Source: Bradyrhizobium zhanjiangense (GTDB lineage Bacteria; Pseudomonadota; Alphaproteobacteria; Rhizobiales; Xanthobacteraceae). Taken from it: 64,000 bases of DNA. Where the stretch lies: NCBI RefSeq assembly GCF_004114935.1, contig NZ_CP022221.1:6903001-6967000 (forward strand). The letters are read 5' to 3'. The notes under the pieces were generated by a model. That model searched no databases and was not told where the DNA came from. It saw only the letters and a list, made by a program, of their open reading frames with translations. The translations under genes and the position numbers were made by a program. Shown here piece by piece: positions 36,099-45,240 of this stretch (positions are counted from its first letter, which is position 1; the number at the start of each line of letters is the position of its first letter).

Positions 36099-36921
36099 CG
36101 TGACCTCCACTGTGCGACCGGCCCGCTTCGGATGCGAGCTCCGGTCCAGGACCCGGCGGAATATGCTGGGTCGCGATCAGGTCGAACAGACGCGGATCTT
36201 CGAGCCGATAGGTCGGCCGCCCCGTCTCGACGCTTTGCTGCATCAGCTTTGTGTAACTGTCCGCATTCAGCACGGCGTCCGTCTTCGCCGTGGTCGCCAC
36301 CCACTCCGGAAAGGCGAGCGGCGAGATCACGTTGACGTCGAACATCATATCGGGGAAGCCGTCGCCGGAGAAATGCGCCGACAGGCCCTGCAGCTTGCCC
36401 TCGTTGTCGGCGCGCAGGTTCAGCTTCGTCACCATGCCGTTCATGGTGTAGATCATGCTGCCGAGCTGCGGGATGAAGAACGTGTTCATCACGCTCGACG
36501 ACGTCAGCTGGAAATTCAGCTCGGCGCCCGCCGGTACGGTCAGCGTATTGACCGTGGCGATGCGCTGATCCGGATAGATGAACAGCCATTTCCAGTCGAG
36601 CGAGACGGCCTGGATCCGCACCCGGCTGCCGGTGCCTGGCACGGGCGCTGCGGGATCGAGCTGATGCGAGCCGATCCAGGCGACGCCGCCGAGCAGGATG
36701 ACGGTGAGCGCAGGGATCGCCCACACCACCATCTCGACGCGGCCGGAATAGACGAAGTCGGGCTGGAAACGCGCTTTCGGATTGGACGCGCGAAACCAGA
36801 ACGCGAAGCCGAGGATCGCAACGATGGTCGGCACCACGATCACGAGCATGATGAAGACGGAATCGACCAGGATGGTGCTGTTGGCCGCAGCCACAGGCCC
36901 TTGCGGATCGAACAGATTCAT
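36088..36921 (-). CDS. cyoA: Cytochrome bo(3) ubiquinol oxidase subunit II
   Basis: Subunit II (277 residues) with two N-terminal helices and a periplasmic cupredoxin domain. As expected for a quinol oxidase, the CuA ligands are absent from the C-terminal domain ([19 protein letters not shown]). [20 protein letters not shown] and [14 protein letters not shown] are typical of CyoA. Enterobacterial CyoA is a lipoprotein whose mature start is Cys followed by about ten residues before DPKG; here the gene begins at MNLFDPQG, so the signal peptide and lipobox are missing. It is the first gene of the operon and is divergent from the SDR gene at 37175. Confidence 0.93.
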   Translation of the reverse strand: MNLFDPQGPVAAANSTILVDSVFIMLVIVVPTIVAILGFAFWFRASNPKARFQPDFVYSGRVEMVVWAIPALTVILLGGVAWIGSHQLDPAAPVPGTGSRVRIQAVSLDWKWLFIYPDQRIATVNTLTVPAGAELNFQLTSSSVMNTFFIPQLGSMIYTMNGMVTKLNLRADNEGKLQGLSAHFSGDGFPDMMFDVNVISPLAFPEWVATTAKTDAVLNADSYTKLMQQSVETGRPTYRLEDPRLFDLIATQHIPPGPGPELASEAGRSHSGGHDAR

Positions 36922-37174
36922 CGGCGAGCCACTGGCGGTTGGGAAGCCCCGGGACAGAGCCTAGCGCGGGAAAGGCTCCGCAACAAACGCGATTGCCTGA
37001 AAACGGTTCCTGAACCGCAAAGGGTCAGCCATGCGCGATCGGCCGGGCGCAACATGCAATTCCACGTGATCTCAATGACATGAACGCAGAGGCGCGCCCT
37101 TCTCTCCGATTGGGGCGATTGCTAATCTGCACGAAAATACTGAATGAACCGACCGAGCCCGGGAGTGAACCGAG

Positions 37175-37975
37175 ATGCGCTTGAAGGACAAGGTTGCGAT
37201 CGTCGTCGGCGCCGGCCAGAGCCCCGGCGAGGGCATGGGCAACGGCCGCGCCACCGCGCTTACCTTCGCGCGCGAGGGGGCCAAGGTCTTGTGCGTCGAT
37301 CACCAGCTGGAATCGGCGCAGGAAACGGTTGCGATGATCACCGCGGAGCAGGGCACGGCCGCAGCCTTTAAGGCCGATGTGACCAAAGCCGCCGACATCA
37401 AAGCGATGGTCGCGGACGCGCAATCGCGCTGGGGCCGGATCGACGTGCTGCACAACAATGTTGGCGTCAGTCTCTCCGGCGGCGATGCCGAATTGCTGCA
37501 GCTGACCGAAGAGGCATTCGACCGCGTCGTCGCCATCAACCTGAAGAGCTGCATTCTCGCCGCGAAAGAGGTGATCCCGATCATGCGCGCGCAACGCAGC
37601 GGCGCCATCATCAACATCTCCTCGATGGCCGCGATCACGACCTACCCTTATGTCGCCTACAAGGCGACGAAGTCGGCGATGATCGCCTTCACCGAACAGC
37701 TCGCCTACCAGAACGCCGAATACGGCATCCGCGCCAACGTCATCCTGCCCGGCCTGATGAACACGCCGATGGCGGTCGATACCCGCGCCCGCGAATGGCA
37801 CAAGACCCGCGCCGAAGTCGAAGCCGAACGCGACAGCAAGGTGCCGCTACGCAAGAAGATGGGCACCGGATGGGATGTCGCCAATGCGGCGCTGTTCCTG
37901 GCATCAGATGAAGCGAACTTCATTACGGGCGTGACACTGCCAGTGGATGGTGGGGCGAGCGTGAGGCGGGGGTGA
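37175..37975 (+). CDS. Short-chain dehydrogenase/reductase
   Basis: A 266-residue classical SDR with complete catalytic residues: nucleotide site VVGAGQSPGEGMGNGRA (a long glycine loop), NNVG, serine in INISSMAA and YxxxK in VAYKATKSAM. The C-terminus ITGVTLPVDGG is standard. The start at 37175 has GGGAG about ten bases before. The unusual glycine loop GQSPGEGMGNG recurs in a subgroup of rhizobial SDRs. It stands alone between the cyo operon and a repeat; substrate unknown. Confidence 0.9.
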   Translation: MRLKDKVAIVVGAGQSPGEGMGNGRATALTFAREGAKVLCVDHQLESAQETVAMITAEQGTAAAFKADVTKAADIKAMVADAQSRWGRIDVLHNNVGVSLSGGDAELLQLTEEAFDRVVAINLKSCILAAKEVIPIMRAQRSGAIINISSMAAITTYPYVAYKATKSAMIAFTEQLAYQNAEYGIRANVILPGLMNTPMAVDTRAREWHKTRAEVEAERDSKVPLRKKMGTGWDVANAALFLASDEANFITGVTLPVDGGASVRRG

Positions 37976-37997
37976 GTGCCAAAGGGACGCTGCACTT

Positions 37998-38156
37998 ACC
38001 CTCCCCTGGAGGGGGAGGGTCGCCACGCATGAAGCGCAGCGCAATGCGTAGCGGGGTGGGGTGACGGTCTCTCCGCATCGAACCCTGCCCGAGTGGAGAG
38101 ATCACCCCACCCCGCTCGCGCTGCGCGCGACCGACCCTCCCCCTCCAGGGGAGGGT
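37998..38156. repeat. Two-armed GC palindrome repeat, copy 5 (CTGGAG variant)
   Basis: Left arm ACCCTCCCCTGGAGGGGGAG, right arm ACCCTCCCCCTCCAGGGGAG, with inner GCGGGGTGGGGTGACGGTCT and GAGAGATCACCCCACCCCGC forming a long inner stem. A third sequence subtype of the same plan. It lies between two convergent genes and may end both transcripts. Confidence 0.8.
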
Positions 38157-38162
38157 GCAGCG

Positions 38163-39500
38163 TCATTGCGGCACGCGCGTCACCCGCCAGATCGTGCCAT
38201 TGCCGTCCTCCGACACCAGCAGCGATCCATCCTTCGCCACGGTCACTCCGACCGGCCGTCCCCACACCTCGGTGTCGCTCACCACGAACCCCGTGACGAA
38301 ATCCTCGTACTCCCCGGTCGCCTTGCCGTCCTTCATCTTGATGCGGATCACCTTGTAGCCGGTGCGTTTCGATCTGTTCCAGGAGCCGTGCTGGGCGGCG
38401 AAGGCGTCGCCCTGGTACTCGGGCAGAAACTGCGTGCCCTGGTAGAAGGTCATGCCGAGCGAGGCCGAGTGCGGCTGGATCAGCACATCCGGCACCGTCA
38501 CCTTGTCCTTGAGGTCCGGCCGCGCGCCGGCGTGGCGCGGGTCTTCGTTGCCTCCGATGTAGAACCAGGGCCAGCCGTAGAAACCGCCCTCCTTCACGCT
38601 GGTCACGTAGTCGGGCACCAGATCGTCGCCGAGGCCGTCGCGCTCGTTGGTCGAGCACCAGGGCAGACCGGTCTGCGGCTGGATCGCGAGGCCGACGCAG
38701 TTGCGGAGTCCGGTGGCGTAGATCTTCCGCTCCTTGCCGTCAGGATTGAACACCAGCACGGCGGCGCGCTCGGTCTCGCTGGCCCAGGCCGCGCCAAGCG
38801 GCTGCGCTTTTGACCACGCCTCCATCCCGCCCGGCGGCGTGCCCATGCCCTCTGCGACGTTGCTGAGCGAGCCGACCGACACCAGCATGCGCTTGTTGTC
38901 CGGCGTGAACACAATGTCGCGGGTGGAATGGCCGCCATCATGCGGCAGGCTTGCCACGATCGTTTCCGCCTTGCCGCGTGCCTTGAGATCGCCGGCCTGG
39001 TAGGGAAAGCGAACGACGCTGTCGGTGTTGGCGACATAGACCCATTGCGGGTTGTCGCCGTTCGGAAAAAAGGCGATGCCGAACGGCTGCCTCAGTCCGC
39101 TGGCAAACACCTCGTTGGTCACCTTGCCGCCATCGCCCGCGCGCAGCACGCGGATGTTGCCGGCCCGCGTCTCCGCGACAAAGACATCGCCATTCGGCGC
39201 GATCCGCACGACGCGTGGCGTGCGCAAGCCTTCGGCGAACAGCTCGATCTTGAATCCAGTCGGCACCTGGAGCGCAGCCTCGGGCGGACGCGGCACCACG
39301 CGCGCGGAGCTTGCAACCGACCGCGTCGCGCCGGGCCTGACCAGATCCTGTGGCCGGATCAACCTGACCGTGCCAGGCCTGTCGGCCCGCCAGTCGCCAT
39401 AGGCGTCCTTGCCCTGCAACACCGGCTCACCTCGTGCGCTGGTCGCAGCCGCGACCAGCAATCCCGCGGACAGCGCAACGAACCATAGTCTGTTCTTCAC
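38163..39500 (-). CDS. Exported PQQ-type sugar dehydrogenase (sorbosone/glucose dehydrogenase family)
   Basis: A 445-residue exported six-bladed propeller of the soluble glucose/sorbosone dehydrogenase family, which uses PQQ to oxidise aldoses. Signal peptide LWFVALSAGLLVAAATSA; then LFAEGLRTPRVVRIAPNGDV, VAETRAGNIRVL, GLRQPFGIAFFPNGD, LPHDGGHSTRDIVFTPDNKR, ATGLRNCVGLAIQPQTG and QHGSWNRSKRTGYKVIRI. The GTG at 39500, with GGGAGGGAGA just before, is the best start. The substrate is not known. It is divergent from puuD, with 228 bases between. Confidence 0.87.
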   Translation of the reverse strand: MKNRLWFVALSAGLLVAAATSARGEPVLQGKDAYGDWRADRPGTVRLIRPQDLVRPGATRSVASSARVVPRPPEAALQVPTGFKIELFAEGLRTPRVVRIAPNGDVFVAETRAGNIRVLRAGDGGKVTNEVFASGLRQPFGIAFFPNGDNPQWVYVANTDSVVRFPYQAGDLKARGKAETIVASLPHDGGHSTRDIVFTPDNKRMLVSVGSLSNVAEGMGTPPGGMEAWSKAQPLGAAWASETERAAVLVFNPDGKERKIYATGLRNCVGLAIQPQTGLPWCSTNERDGLGDDLVPDYVTSVKEGGFYGWPWFYIGGNEDPRHAGARPDLKDKVTVPDVLIQPHSASLGMTFYQGTQFLPEYQGDAFAAQHGSWNRSKRTGYKVIRIKMKDGKATGEYEDFVTGFVVSDTEVWGRPVGVTVAKDGSLLVSEDGNGTIWRVTRVPQ

Positions 39501-39728
39501 GTCTCCCTCCCGGCCTGCACGTCTCAAACGTCAATATGCGACAACCAGCAACCGTTCTGCGGCAGGTCATGCGCCTGCCGAATTCCACGTCAGCTCATGC
39601 CCGTACGATGGGCATCAGCCGCGGCCCATCGTACTGGAAAATGCGGCTGATCGGTGCGACACATTGGCGGGGCGCGACCGGCGGTTGTTCAAAGCTGCGG
39701 CATTGGTGTCGCGGCTGATGGGGTGATC

Positions 39729-40919
39729 ATGTGGGAATCCGTCATATCGGAATGGACGAGCCTGCTGCTGCGCTGGCTGCACGTGGTTGCCGCGATCGCC
39801 TGGATCGGCAGTTCATTCTATTTCATCGCCCTCGATCTCAGCCTCAGGCCCAAAAGCGACCTGCCTGATGGCGTGCAGGGCGAGGCCTGGCAGGTCCATG
39901 GCGGCGGCTTCTACCGGATCATGAAATATCTGGTCGCACCGAGCCAGATGCCAGACGAGCTGACCTGGTTCAAATGGGAGGCCTACACCACCTGGCTGTC
40001 CGGCTTCGCGCTGATGGTGGTGGTGTATTATCTCGAGGCCGATTTATTTCTGGTCGACAAGGCGATCCTCGACCTCACGCCATTCCAGGCCGGCCTGTTC
40101 AGCTTCTTTAGCCTCGCTCTGGCATGGCTGCTTTATGAGGCCGCGTGCCGCTCTGGGCTTGCGCAGCGCGAGCTGCCCTTCGCTATCGGCGGCTATTTGT
40201 TCCTGGTCGCGCTGACCTACGCCTTCACCCATGTGCTGAGCGGTCGTGGCGCCTTCAACCAGATCGGGGCGATCATCGGCACCATCATGGTCGCCAACGT
40301 CTTCGCGCTGATCATCCCGAACCAGAAGAAGATCGTGGCCAGCCTGATCGCGGGACAGGCGCCCGACCCGAAGCTCGGCAAGGCCAGCAAGGAACGCTCG
40401 GTCCACAACAACTATCTGACCTTGCCCGTGGTCGTGCTGATGATCAGCAACCACTATCCCCTTCTCTACGCCACGCGCTTCAACTGGATCATCGTCGCGA
40501 TCATCCTGGCGCTCGGCCCCGTGATCCGCCATTTCTTCAACGCGCGGCATGCGGGGCGCAAATCGCCGTGGTGGGTGTGGGGCGTCGCAGCAATCGGCGT
40601 GATCGCGATCCTCTTCCTCTCCGCCGCCGGACCGCGCGACGTCAAGATCAGCGCGCTGCCGGCACAGCCGACGCTCGCCAATGTCGAGGAGATCGTGATG
40701 TCCCGCTGCAGCATGTGCCACGCGGCCGAGCCGGTCTGGGCCGGCATCGTCACTGCGCCGAAAGGCATATTGCTTGACGCGCCCGAGCACATCCATCGCA
40801 ACATCCGCCTGATCGGGCGTGTCGCGGCCTGGTCCAATGCGATGCCGCCGGGCAATGTCACCGAGATGACCAGCGAGGAGCGCGCCATGCTCGCCGCCTA
40901 TGTCGAGCAGGCGCATTGA
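39729..40919 (+). CDS. puuD: Urate hydroxylase PuuD, cytochrome c-type
   Basis: Membrane enzyme (396 residues) that oxidises urate to 5-hydroxyisourate and passes electrons to the respiratory chain without making peroxide. About eight helices (RWLHVVAAIAWIGSSFYFIA with its histidine and tryptophan at the start), HGGGFYRIMKY, and a C-terminal cytochrome c domain with the heme site CSMCH beginning at C327 and a possible methionine ligand in NAMPPGNVTEM. No hydroxyisourate hydrolase, decarboxylase or allantoin genes are adjacent, so the rest of the purine pathway must be elsewhere. Confidence 0.9.
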   Translation: MWESVISEWTSLLLRWLHVVAAIAWIGSSFYFIALDLSLRPKSDLPDGVQGEAWQVHGGGFYRIMKYLVAPSQMPDELTWFKWEAYTTWLSGFALMVVVYYLEADLFLVDKAILDLTPFQAGLFSFFSLALAWLLYEAACRSGLAQRELPFAIGGYLFLVALTYAFTHVLSGRGAFNQIGAIIGTIMVANVFALIIPNQKKIVASLIAGQAPDPKLGKASKERSVHNNYLTLPVVVLMISNHYPLLYATRFNWIIVAIILALGPVIRHFFNARHAGRKSPWWVWGVAAIGVIAILFLSAAGPRDVKISALPAQPTLANVEEIVMSRCSMCHAAEPVWAGIVTAPKGILLDAPEHIHRNIRLIGRVAAWSNAMPPGNVTEMTSEERAMLAAYVEQAH

Positions 40920-41065
40920 TGCCGTCCCGCGTCGGCACAGCATTTCGCGGAATGAAATTTCGCATCTCCCACTGAATTGAAAATGACTCGACCGTCTATC
41001 CGGCGTAGACAGGAGCCGTGGCCGCCGCCGCGGCCAAAGTCAGTTGCATGCGCAGGGAAAGAACA

Positions 41066-41923
41066 GTGGCTCTCAAGAACGTCATCGGTATCGACCACGC
41101 CGTGGTCATGGTGAAGGATCTCGACCAGGCCGCCGAGAATTACCGGCAGCTCGGCTTCACCGTCTCCCCGCGCGGCACCCACAGCGTCCATATGGGCACC
41201 GGCAACTACACCATCATGTTCGACCCCGACTATATGGAGCTGCTCGGCGTGCTCGCTGCGACCGAGCTCAATGCCCCGGCGCGCGCCTTTCTCGACGAGC
41301 ACGGCGAAGGCATCGAGCGCATCGCCTTCACCGCAATCGATTCCGCCGCCGGCGCCGAGGAGATCCGCGCGCGCGGCCTGACGCCGATCGGCCCGACCGA
41401 TTTCGAACGGCCGGTGACGCTGCCTGATGGCACGGTCTCGGCGGCGAGATTCCGTACCTTCATGTGGCCGACCGCGGAAGCGCCCGGCGGCGTGCGTATC
41501 TTCGCCTGCCAGCACAAGACGCGCGAGACAGTGTGGATTCCCGAATTGATGAAGCACGCTAATGCGGCGACGCGGATCAAGCAGACGCTGATCGCAACGC
41601 CCGAGCCCGCGAAGGAGGCCGCGCATCTCGGCCGGCTGATCGACCGCGAGCCGAAAACGGCTGCCGACGGCGCGGTCACCGTGCCCTCCGGCGGCGACCG
41701 TGCCGACTTTGTCTATCTGACGCTGGACCAGCTCGGCAAACGCTATCCCGGCGTGCCGCTCGCGGGCCTCTCAGAGCGCGGCGGCGCGGCGCTGGTGCTC
41801 ATCAGCGGCGATCTCGCGGCCACCGAGAAGGCGCTGGGATCAGTCGCGGTGCGCAGCGGGGCTGCGATCTGCGTGCCGCCGGCCAAGGCCAACGGCACCC
41901 TGCTCGCCTTCATTGCCGGCTGA
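41066..41923 (+). CDS. VOC-superfamily (glyoxalase-like) protein
   Basis: A 285-residue protein with an N-terminal vicinal-oxygen-chelate domain: IGIDHAVVMVKDLDQAAENY, QLGFTVSPRGTHSVHMGTGN, MFDPDYMELLGV, which provide the usual His and Glu metal ligands. The C-terminal half (FVYLTLDQLGKRYPGVPLAG onward) looks like a partly conserved second VOC repeat. The GTG at 41066, with AGGGAAAG upstream, fits the family start ALKNVIGIDHA. No partner gene identifies the substrate. Confidence 0.82.
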   Translation: MALKNVIGIDHAVVMVKDLDQAAENYRQLGFTVSPRGTHSVHMGTGNYTIMFDPDYMELLGVLAATELNAPARAFLDEHGEGIERIAFTAIDSAAGAEEIRARGLTPIGPTDFERPVTLPDGTVSAARFRTFMWPTAEAPGGVRIFACQHKTRETVWIPELMKHANAATRIKQTLIATPEPAKEAAHLGRLIDREPKTAADGAVTVPSGGDRADFVYLTLDQLGKRYPGVPLAGLSERGGAALVLISGDLAATEKALGSVAVRSGAAICVPPAKANGTLLAFIAG

Positions 41924-42000
41924 TTTGAACTAATTCTTTAACGCGTATTTACCCGGCGGCTCTAGGATTCCTGGCAGTCCAAGCCGCCGGAGCCAAGCGC

Positions 42001-42276
42001 ATGTTCAAAGAGGGATCGCCGATCGCCTATGACGCGCCGGCCGAGCTGAAGAAGTGGCCGTCGCTGAAGGGACAGAGGCAGAAGGACCGAGGCCCGCCCT
42101 ATCTCGTCTACAACGGCACGCTCGCCGACTGTGTCCGCGAGCTGATGGGCAAGCCGATCAAAGGCATTTCGCTCTACGACATCATGACGAAGCCGCAACC
42201 GGCCTTCGACCAGACCGTGCTGTCGCCCGGCGATGCCGCCGAGATCGCGATGCGCAAGGATTTTCCGAAAGACTAA
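42001..42276 (+). CDS. Small conserved-looking hypothetical protein
   Basis: A 91-residue soluble protein with no recognised domain (begins MFKEGSPIAYDAPAELKKWP; contains LVYNGTLADCVRELMGKPIK and ISLYDIMTKPQPAFD). GGAG lies ten bases before the ATG, and codon use matches the neighbouring genes. Its stop codon overlaps that of the convergent L,D-transpeptidase gene. I believe it is real but cannot assign a function. Confidence 0.65.
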   Translation: MFKEGSPIAYDAPAELKKWPSLKGQRQKDRGPPYLVYNGTLADCVRELMGKPIKGISLYDIMTKPQPAFDQTVLSPGDAAEIAMRKDFPKD

Positions 42277-43307
42277 TTCGAGGCGCGGCTGCCGGCCGTC
42301 TTGCCCTGCTGCCTCGAGGACGTATCCGTCGGCGCATCGAGGAAGACGACGGGTGTGCCGCGCTTCACGTTCTCGCCGAGCACACGCGCATCCCAATTGG
42401 TGAGCCTGATGCAGCCGTGAGACGCGGACTTGCTGACCCTGTCGGGCTCTGCCGTTCCATGAATGCCGTAGCCCTGCGCCGACAGTCCGATCCAGTACGA
42501 ACCCACCGGATTGTTCGGCCCCGGCTTGATGTCGAACGGCCTCTTGGATTTGACACTCTTGAACTTGTACTCGGGATTGTAGTGATAGGTCGGCTGCTCG
42601 TGGGTGCCGGTCACCTTCAGCGTCCCCATCGGCGTCGGACGATCCGGACTGCCGATTGTCGCCGGGTAGAACGCGATGAGACGACCGGAGCCGTCGAACG
42701 CCTTCAACGTCGCTCGCGTCTTGTCGATCTCGACCCGCGCAATGCGCGGAAGCTCCCGTTGCGCCGGAACGTTGGCCACGACGATCGTCTCGCCGGATTT
42801 GTCGAAAGCCTTCCTTGGATTGAGCGTCTTCAATAGCTCTTCGCTCATGTGGAATTTTTCCGCGAGCCCTTCGAGCGGACTGGTGTAGCTCAGCGCCTCC
42901 AGTGACTTCATCTCGTCGAGCTTGGCCGGCAGCCTTTTTAGGAACGGCCCCTTCACGTCTGCGTCGGTGATCGTGTAGTCGACGACGACGGGACCTTCGC
43001 TCGCTGCGTTCAGCTGGTCCCACAGTTCCGGGGCAATCGTCTTGTCGAAGGCGATCCCGTTCTGCTCGGCGAACGCCTTCATCGCCTTCTGCGCGTTCTC
43101 GCCGAACTTGCCGTCGATCTGGCCGGGCGAGAATTGCGCACGATCGAGCAGGATCTGAAGCTTCGTCACCGAAGCGTTGAGCTTGTCGGTCGCCGGCTGC
43201 TTTTCGGGACGCGCAGCATCATTCACCGCCACTGCGTCGAGATTGCCCGCGAGTGCCGGGCAGAGGATCCAGAGCGACATCACCGCACCAAGCATCCATC
43301 GCATCAT
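42273..43307 (-). CDS. L,D-transpeptidase (YkuD) with peptidoglycan-binding domain
   Basis: Exported cell-wall enzyme (344 residues). Signal peptide MLGAVMSLWILCPALAG; a PG_binding_1 domain at residues about 45-105 (LQILLDRAQFSPGQIDGKFG, then ENAQKAMKAFAEQNG); and a C-terminal YkuD domain with the catalytic motif SKSASHGCIRLTNWD and upstream IGLSAQGYGIHGT. Such enzymes form 3-3 cross-links in peptidoglycan or attach proteins to it, using an active cysteine. Starts at 43307 or 43304 (two ATGs) both give the signal peptide. It is divergent from the lytic transglycosylase at 43488. Confidence 0.92.
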   Translation of the reverse strand: MMRWMLGAVMSLWILCPALAGNLDAVAVNDAARPEKQPATDKLNASVTKLQILLDRAQFSPGQIDGKFGENAQKAMKAFAEQNGIAFDKTIAPELWDQLNAASEGPVVVDYTITDADVKGPFLKRLPAKLDEMKSLEALSYTSPLEGLAEKFHMSEELLKTLNPRKAFDKSGETIVVANVPAQRELPRIARVEIDKTRATLKAFDGSGRLIAFYPATIGSPDRPTPMGTLKVTGTHEQPTYHYNPEYKFKSVKSKRPFDIKPGPNNPVGSYWIGLSAQGYGIHGTAEPDRVSKSASHGCIRLTNWDARVLGENVKRGTPVVFLDAPTDTSSRQQGKTAGSRASN

Positions 43308-43487
43308 GATCGCTCGTCCCAATTCGCAAAGTGATCCGCAAAACCGCGGAGAGTTTCTCTTTGGGAACACCGTAGTAACACCGACGGAACCTGAGACCGC
43401 AGCTTTGCCGCAATCGCGCGGTTAAGAATTCCTTATCGCCGGCGCATCGCTGGCCGTTCATCCCACAGTTCGAGGTTGCCCCAGCAA

Positions 43488-44450
43488 ATGCGATTTGTCG
43501 TCGCGGCTTGCGCCGCGTTCATGATTTTGATGTGCGACCTCGATCCGCCGGCGTCCCGGCAAACATCAGCATTCGACACCACTACTCTCCAGAACAATCA
43601 TGCCTCGCCACTTGTTCCGGTGGTCGAACTCTTCCTCGCCAGCGTGCAGGCCATCGAGCTCGCCAATGCACACGCGGCCCTTGAGGAGAAAAGCGAGCCG
43701 CCGCGCGCGGCCGAAACCGTCGCCGAGGGTCCGGTTTCACCGACAGACCGATTCTGCCACGCGCTTCGCGAAGCCGCCGAGGCCAGCGGCATTCCGGTGC
43801 CTTTCTTCGCGCGCCTGATCTGGCAGGAGAGCCGCTTCAAGTCCAACGAGGTCAGCCACGCCGGCGCACAGGGCGTCGCGCAGTTCATGCCGGAAACGGC
43901 CGCCGAGGTCGGACTCGATGATCCCTTCGATCCCATGAAGGCGCTGCCGGCATCGGCAAAATTCCTGCGCAAGCTCCGTGACGATTTCGGCAATCTCGGC
44001 CTCGCCGCAGCCGCCTACAATGCAGGTCCCGGCCGCATCCAGAAGTGGCTTGCCAAGGAGAGCGAGCTGCCGCGCGAGACGCGCGACTATGTTCGCATCA
44101 TCACCGGCACCAAGGCCGAGGACTGGACCGAGCGCGCGGAAGCGCTCGCAATCCGGATCGACTTGCCGCGCGAGGCGCCGTGCGAAGGCATCGGCAGCCT
44201 CTCGAAAGCCAGGGATGTCGCCTGGGTTCCGGTCAACCTGACGCCATCGGTCACGACCATCATTCGCAAAGCCGAACAGCTTGCCGCGCGACTGACGGCG
44301 AGCCGCGCCCGCAAGCGGTTCGCAACCATGCTTCGGAAGAACACTTCGGCGCACGGCAAGGCGCGCAGCATGATTGCAGCACGCGCGGCCGGCAACAGTG
44401 CGAAGGCCCGCGCCGTTCGCTTCGCATCGCGCGAACGGCCTTCCGGCTAG
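43488..44450 (+). CDS. Lytic transglycosylase (SLT domain)
   Basis: Exported enzyme (320 residues) that cleaves the glycan strand of peptidoglycan. After a signal peptide (RFVVAACAAFMILMC) and a linker, the SLT domain spans about residues 85-215, with the catalytic Glu114 in LIWQESRFKSN, then HAGAQGVAQFMPETAAEVGL and AAAYNAGPGRIQKWL. The C-terminal 100 residues are basic and poorly conserved. The start at 43488 gives the signal peptide; a TTG four codons upstream is possible. It is divergent from an L,D-transpeptidase. Confidence 0.9.
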   Translation: MRFVVAACAAFMILMCDLDPPASRQTSAFDTTTLQNNHASPLVPVVELFLASVQAIELANAHAALEEKSEPPRAAETVAEGPVSPTDRFCHALREAAEASGIPVPFFARLIWQESRFKSNEVSHAGAQGVAQFMPETAAEVGLDDPFDPMKALPASAKFLRKLRDDFGNLGLAAAAYNAGPGRIQKWLAKESELPRETRDYVRIITGTKAEDWTERAEALAIRIDLPREAPCEGIGSLSKARDVAWVPVNLTPSVTTIIRKAEQLAARLTASRARKRFATMLRKNTSAHGKARSMIAARAAGNSAKARAVRFASRERPSG

Positions 44451-44535
44451 TTTTGGAGCCGCGCGAGCGCTAAAACGCTCCGTTCCACTTTCCCGGACAG
44501 GGGGGGATGGACCCTGTGTCTGCACGGAACTTGCG

Positions 44536-44997
44536 ATGCCATTGAAGAGTGCCGGGATCATCGCCTATCGGAAGCGCCGCAGGGTCGAGGTGCTCCTCGT
44601 TCATCCTGGAGGGCCGTTCTGGCGCAACAAGGATCTCGGCGCATGGTCGATCCCGAAGGGCGAATATGCGGACGAAGAAGATGGGGAAATCGCCGCGCGG
44701 CGGGAGTTTGCCGAAGAGCTTGGGCTTGAGCTGTCCGTGCCGCTGATCGCGCTTGGAGAGGTCAAGCAGCGCGGCGGCAAGCTCGTCACCGCGTTTGCTG
44801 CCGAGCTCGACATCGATACGAGCAGCCTTCGCAGCAACACCTTCGAGATCGAATGGCCGCCCCGCAGCGGCAAACGGCAGACCTTCCCGGAGGTCGATCG
44901 TGCCGAATGGTTCACGCTCAAAGAGGCGCAGGAGAGGATCAATGCAGGACAACGCCCGCTGCTTGATCGGCTACAGCGACTGGCCGGCGGCGAATAG
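44536..44997 (+). CDS. NUDIX hydrolase
   Basis: A 153-residue cytoplasmic hydrolase of nucleoside-diphosphate-linked compounds. The NUDIX box runs from G42 to about L63 (GEYADEEDGEIAARREFAEE then LGL) with all catalytic glutamates. GAWSIPKG before it and FPEVDRAEWFTLKEAQERI after it are typical of a subgroup acting on dinucleoside polyphosphates or similar substrates. The start at 44536 is the first ATG matching the family. It lies 85 bases after the transglycosylase gene and is followed by a palindrome repeat. Confidence 0.88.
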   Translation: MPLKSAGIIAYRKRRRVEVLLVHPGGPFWRNKDLGAWSIPKGEYADEEDGEIAARREFAEELGLELSVPLIALGEVKQRGGKLVTAFAAELDIDTSSLRSNTFEIEWPPRSGKRQTFPEVDRAEWFTLKEAQERINAGQRPLLDRLQRLAGGE

Positions 44998-45054
44998 GCG
45001 CGTCGCTTACACCGGCTTATCGCGAGCTTTGAAGGCAGCCGCGAACGAGGTGCG

Positions 45055-45178
45055 CTCCCTCTCCCGCTTGCGGGAGAGGGTTGGGGAGAGGGGTGTCTCC
45101 ACAACGGGACAATCCCCAAGAGGAAAGAGCCCTCACCCGGCGCTACGCGCCGACCTCTCCCGCAAGCGGGAGAGGTTA
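45055..45178 (+). repeat. Two-armed GC palindrome repeat, copy 6
   Basis: Left arm CCTCTCCCGCTTGCGGGAGA, inner GGGTTGGGGAGAGG and AGGAAAGAGCCCTCACCCGG with a small CGGCGCTACGCGCCG hairpin, right arm ACCTCTCCCGCAAGCGGGAG. Almost identical to copy 7 at 58155, including the 16 bases before it (GCGAACGAGGTGCGCT), so the element is longer than the arms alone. Confidence 0.85.
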
Positions 45179-45240
45179 AGAAGAGCCGGCGGCGAATAGG
45201 CGCGTCGCGATGACGGCTATTTCGAGCAAAGCAGACTTTC

